Shown piece after piece: positions 61,810 to 64,000 of a stretch of DNA of 64,000 nt (positions are counted from its first letter, which is position 1; the number at the start of each line of letters is the position of its first letter). This stretch comes from Fluviispira vulneris (GTDB lineage Bacteria; Bdellovibrionota_B; Oligoflexia; Silvanigrellales; Silvanigrellaceae): positions 1 through 64,000 of the forward strand of contig NZ_JACRSE010000007.1 of NCBI RefSeq assembly GCF_014281055.1, in the 5' to 3' direction. The notes beneath the pieces are model-generated. The model did no database searches. It saw only the letters and a program-made list of their open reading frames with translations, and was not told where the DNA came from. Made by a program: the position numbers and the translations under genes.

Positions 61810-62418
61810 TTACCTGTAAGCCGAAAGTAAAAGAACTTCTGACATGCTTAAACCAAGTTTTTTTACAACTGCACTTGCATCGATCCCATCACTAAGCAAC
61901 TTTTTCGCTTCTAAATATTTATCACTTTGAATTTCTTTAAATATCTCTTCACTTGGCACGTTCGTATCAAATAATTTAAGAATTTTTTGAGCTTTTCTTG
62001 TATTGTCTAAGATTTTTTCATTTATTTGACTTGCATCTTTCATAATTTTTTCAAGTGACATACTCCGCATTGCTAATTTTGACAAATTTTCTTCCAAAAT
62101 CATACCAGAGTGTTTATCTACTTCGAGCAATACGCTATTTATTTTTTTTGTCACATCTTCCCACTCTGCATGAGCTTCTGAACCTATTATTCTCAATTTA
62201 TTTAAGGTTTCATTTGCTAATTTTTTAGCATCTTGAACTTCTTTTGCTAATGCAGATTGCATTTCAATTAATTGAACTCTTTCAGCATCAAGTATTGCAA
62301 ATTCTTTGTCTCTTTTTCGTTTGCCGCTGGCAAGCCATCTTAAACAGAATGTGATAAAAATAGATTGTATTATTAAAAAAACAAATCCAATACATAGCAC
62401 AATAGCTATCGAATTCAT
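61810..62418 (-). CDS. DUF2802-like membrane-anchored coiled-coil protein
   Basis: A 202-aa protein with one N-terminal membrane helix (about residues 5-28), a long helical coiled coil (about 40-145), and a C-terminal motif EAKKLLSDGIDASAVVKKLGLSMSEVLLL like that of DUF2802 proteins found in flagellar clusters. Its start overlaps the PilZ-like stop by four bases. The role is unknown. Confidence 0.65.
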   Translation of the reverse strand: MNSIAIVLCIGFVFLIIQSIFITFCLRWLASGKRKRDKEFAILDAERVQLIEMQSALAKEVQDAKKLANETLNKLRIIGSEAHAEWEDVTKKINSVLLEVDKHSGMILEENLSKLAMRSMSLEKIMKDASQINEKILDNTRKAQKILKLFDTNVPSEEIFKEIQSDKYLEAKKLLSDGIDASAVVKKLGLSMSEVLLLSAYR

Positions 62419-62882
62419 TTTTGAATCACTCCACTGTTATTTAAATAATCTTCCAGCACAGATTCATCAATCGGGTCAATACTTAACACTTCACAAAGAG
62501 TTTGATATTTAGTTCCGCGTTTTAAAAATTCTTCAACGCTTAAGACACGAGTAAGAATTTGGAAATAGGTAGGAGCCTCTGTATGTCTATATTCTACTTT
62601 CCGGGATTTCCTTGACCAATAATCTGGAATTTCTACCCAAATTCGCAGTAAGTTTTGTTTCTTAAATTCTGTAGTAGATAAAAATAAAATACCTTTGTTT
62701 GATATACCAACTGTCTCTGAGTTGAGCATTTTATTTGGAACATTAGAGATTTTATATTCACAGAAACGGATTGGAATTTTTTTAGTTATGAGTCTGAGAT
62801 CAAAAGGAGTGGGCTGTATTTGTGCAGAAGCTCCAGCCTGATTAATTTCTTCAATATCCTCAATAGTGAGGTTTTTTTGCAT
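62415..62882 (-). CDS. PilZ-like protein
   Basis: A protein of about 155 aa. The segment ETVGISNKGILFLSTTEF resembles the second c-di-GMP motif of PilZ ([D/N]xSxxG), but the first RxxxR box is not clear (KKIPIRF), so binding is doubtful. The ATG at 62882 is chosen over 62897. It lies in a motility cluster between CheY and the DUF2802-like protein. Confidence 0.6.
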   Translation of the reverse strand: MQKNLTIEDIEEINQAGASAQIQPTPFDLRLITKKIPIRFCEYKISNVPNKMLNSETVGISNKGILFLSTTEFKKQNLLRIWVEIPDYWSRKSRKVEYRHTEAPTYFQILTRVLSVEEFLKRGTKYQTLCEVLSIDPIDESVLEDYLNNSGVIQK

Positions 62883-62927
62883 AAGAAAAAACTCCATTCA
62901 GCATTTTCTACTTATATGTGTAAATTT

Positions 62928-63320
62928 TTATTTCTTAATAAAAATTTTATCAATTTTTTCTTTCATTGTTGCAGCATTGAATGGCTTAACAATATAATTG
63001 TTCACACCGCTTTTTACTGCTTCAACAATATTATCTTTATCTGCTTCCGCTGTTACCATTAAAAATGGCAAATGCTTCAGCTTTGGATCGGCGCGCACCA
63101 TTTTGAGAAGCTCAATTCCAGTCATGTTGGGCATATTCCAATCGCTGACAATAAATTCAATTTGAGGATTGACCTTCAAAAAATTTAAAGCAAGTTGTCC
63201 GTCTTCTGCTTCTGAAATGTTTTGATAGCCAAGCTGTTTGAGAACGCTCTTAACTATTTTTCTCATAGTTGGAAAGTCATCAACAATTAGGATATTCATC
63301 TGGGGGTTTGGATAAACCAT
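62928..63320 (-). CDS. cheY: Chemotaxis response regulator CheY
   Basis: A 130-aa stand-alone receiver: DDFPTMRKIV for the acidic pair, VSDWNMPNMTG for the phospho-acceptor Asp, MVTAEA for the Thr, and NYIVKPF for the Lys. Its sequence is that of motor-binding CheY (for example GYQNISEAEDG, SGVNNYIVKPF). It follows fliA by 27 bases. Confidence 0.96.
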   Translation of the reverse strand: MVYPNPQMNILIVDDFPTMRKIVKSVLKQLGYQNISEAEDGQLALNFLKVNPQIEFIVSDWNMPNMTGIELLKMVRADPKLKHLPFLMVTAEADKDNIVEAVKSGVNNYIVKPFNAATMKEKIDKIFIKK

Positions 63321-63347
63321 TTTAAAGGCACTCCTTTCTCAAAAGCC

Positions 63348-64000
63348 TTACTCCTGCAAGAGGTGTCTCAGCTTTAACTTCATTTTTTGAACAGCCTGAG
63401 TATGCAACTGAGATACACGAGATTCTGTTACATCTAATATTCGGCCAATTTCTTTTAAATTTAAGTCTTCATAGTAATAAAGACTTAAAACTAATTTTTG
63501 TTTTTCTGGCAATTCTTCGACTGTTTTCATAATAATATCACGTACTCCCTTATTCTTTAATTGAATAAAAGGATTTTTGGAATTTGGATTTTCAAGGCAA
63601 TCAAGTAACGATTTTTTGTCACTCGAATGAGTCCCCCCCAATTCTTCAAGACTCATCATAGAAACGCGTGTCCTTCCCATGCGCTCTTGATATTCCTCTA
63701 AGGGAACCTCAAGAAACTGAGCAATTTCCCTCTCAGTTGCTGGTCGGCCAAGTTTATGTTCCAGTTCAAGTTTTGCCTTATCTTCTTTTTTGTTACTTTC
63801 TCGCACACTTCTTGGCACCCAGTCCTGATTTCTCAATTCATCCAACATAGCTCCACGCACTCGAAATTCTGCATAAGTTTTAAATTTATTATCTCGGCTT
63901 GGGTCATATTTATCAATTGCATCCATTAATCCAATAACACCTGCAGAAAAAAGATCATCTAAATCTATATTAGAAGGTAAACGCGCTGCGATTTTTTGAG
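63348..64000 (-). CDS. fliA: Flagellar sigma-28 factor FliA (5' end outside window)
   Basis: The frame runs off the right edge, so the start is missing. The visible part has region 2 (LPSNIDLDDLFSAGVIGLMDAIDKYD, FKTYAEFRVRGAMLDELR), region 3 (GRPATEREIAQFL) and region 4 (LPEKQKLVLSLYYYEDLNLKEIG, SRVSQLHTQAVQKMK), in the FliA/WhiG order. It directs late flagellar genes, which would include flagellin. Confidence 0.97.
   Translation of the reverse strand, partial: QKIAARLPSNIDLDDLFSAGVIGLMDAIDKYDPSRDNKFKTYAEFRVRGAMLDELRNQDWVPRSVRESNKKEDKAKLELEHKLGRPATEREIAQFLEVPLEEYQERMGRTRVSMMSLEELGGTHSSDKKSLLDCLENPNSKNPFIQLKNKGVRDIIMKTVEELPEKQKLVLSLYYYEDLNLKEIGRILDVTESRVSQLHTQAVQKMKLKLRHLLQE

Overview
The window reads as chromosomal DNA from an AT-rich, Gram-negative, flagellated bacterium. 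It encodes LPS transport proteins (LptA, LptB, LptC), a BamB-like propeller protein, many Sec-type lipoproteins, a flagellin, FliA, CheY and CsrA. Gene content, low GC and the many secreted or lipoprotein metalloproteases suggest a Bdellovibrionota/Oligoflexia lineage such as the Silvanigrellales. That placement is inference; the 16S fragment here is too short to settle it by eye.

Layout. 1-540: start of an rRNA operon on the minus strand, with an initiator tRNA between a strong promoter and 16S. 584-8416: spermidine synthase, divergent from a run of CoaBC-like protein, PlsC, a TPR-type lipoprotein, an ABC exporter and an aldehyde dehydrogenase. 8492-14116: a large helical-repeat protein with a HEPN-like C-terminus, a flagellin, then QueD and QueE for queuosine. 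14237-18745: secreted protein, astacin protease, a frameshifted MFS gene and AMP nucleosidase. 18866-22902: PabB-PabA followed by LptC-LptA-LptB in one tight plus-strand run. 22904-27575: RlpA-like lipoprotein, ComF, and a conserved core block (L21, L27, Obg, RsfS, RlmH). 27646-33815: tRNA-Ser, an LctP-type permease, a broken small membrane ORF, an M24 peptidase and a three-gene ABC importer. 34393-37267: SRP RNA with an unusual three-hairpin 5' part, dnaX with a C10 tract, and an extremely acidic protein. 37266-43823: CorC-type protein, YbeY, BamB, a YfgM-like protein, CsrA, a MurA-family protein with two changed active-site positions, and tandem tRNA-Val genes. 43835-46557: amidohydrolase, membrane protein and a DnaC-like protein without a Walker A motif. 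46721-54489: Csd6-like cell-wall enzyme with a membrane partner, matrixin-like protease, stand-alone RlmK, receiver-CheX protein, PepF, a tiny Cys/Gly/Asp-rich secreted protein and a transporter remnant. 54609-61807: MFS exporter, secreted GH31 enzyme with a starch-binding domain, and twin periplasmic binding proteins without a transporter. 61810-64000: end of a flagellar/chemotaxis cluster (DUF2802-like, PilZ-like, CheY, FliA).

Working together. Motility genes occur at three places (flagellin at 11.5 kb, CsrA at 41.7 kb, FliA-CheY at 63 kb). Envelope building is spread through LptABC, PlsC, BamB/YfgM, MurA-like, RlpA-like and the Csd6-like enzyme. A secreted degradative repertoire (astacin, matrixin-like lipoprotein, GH31-CBM20) sits beside sugar-binding-type proteins, which fits a predatory, symbiotic or scavenging life. 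No CRISPR array, prophage, insertion sequence or restriction system was seen. The strongest candidates for something undescribed are the Asp/Glu/Tyr protein behind dnaX, the helical-repeat/HEPN-like protein abutting flagellin, the 5'-extended SRP RNA, the MurA variant and the twin CxxC binding proteins.
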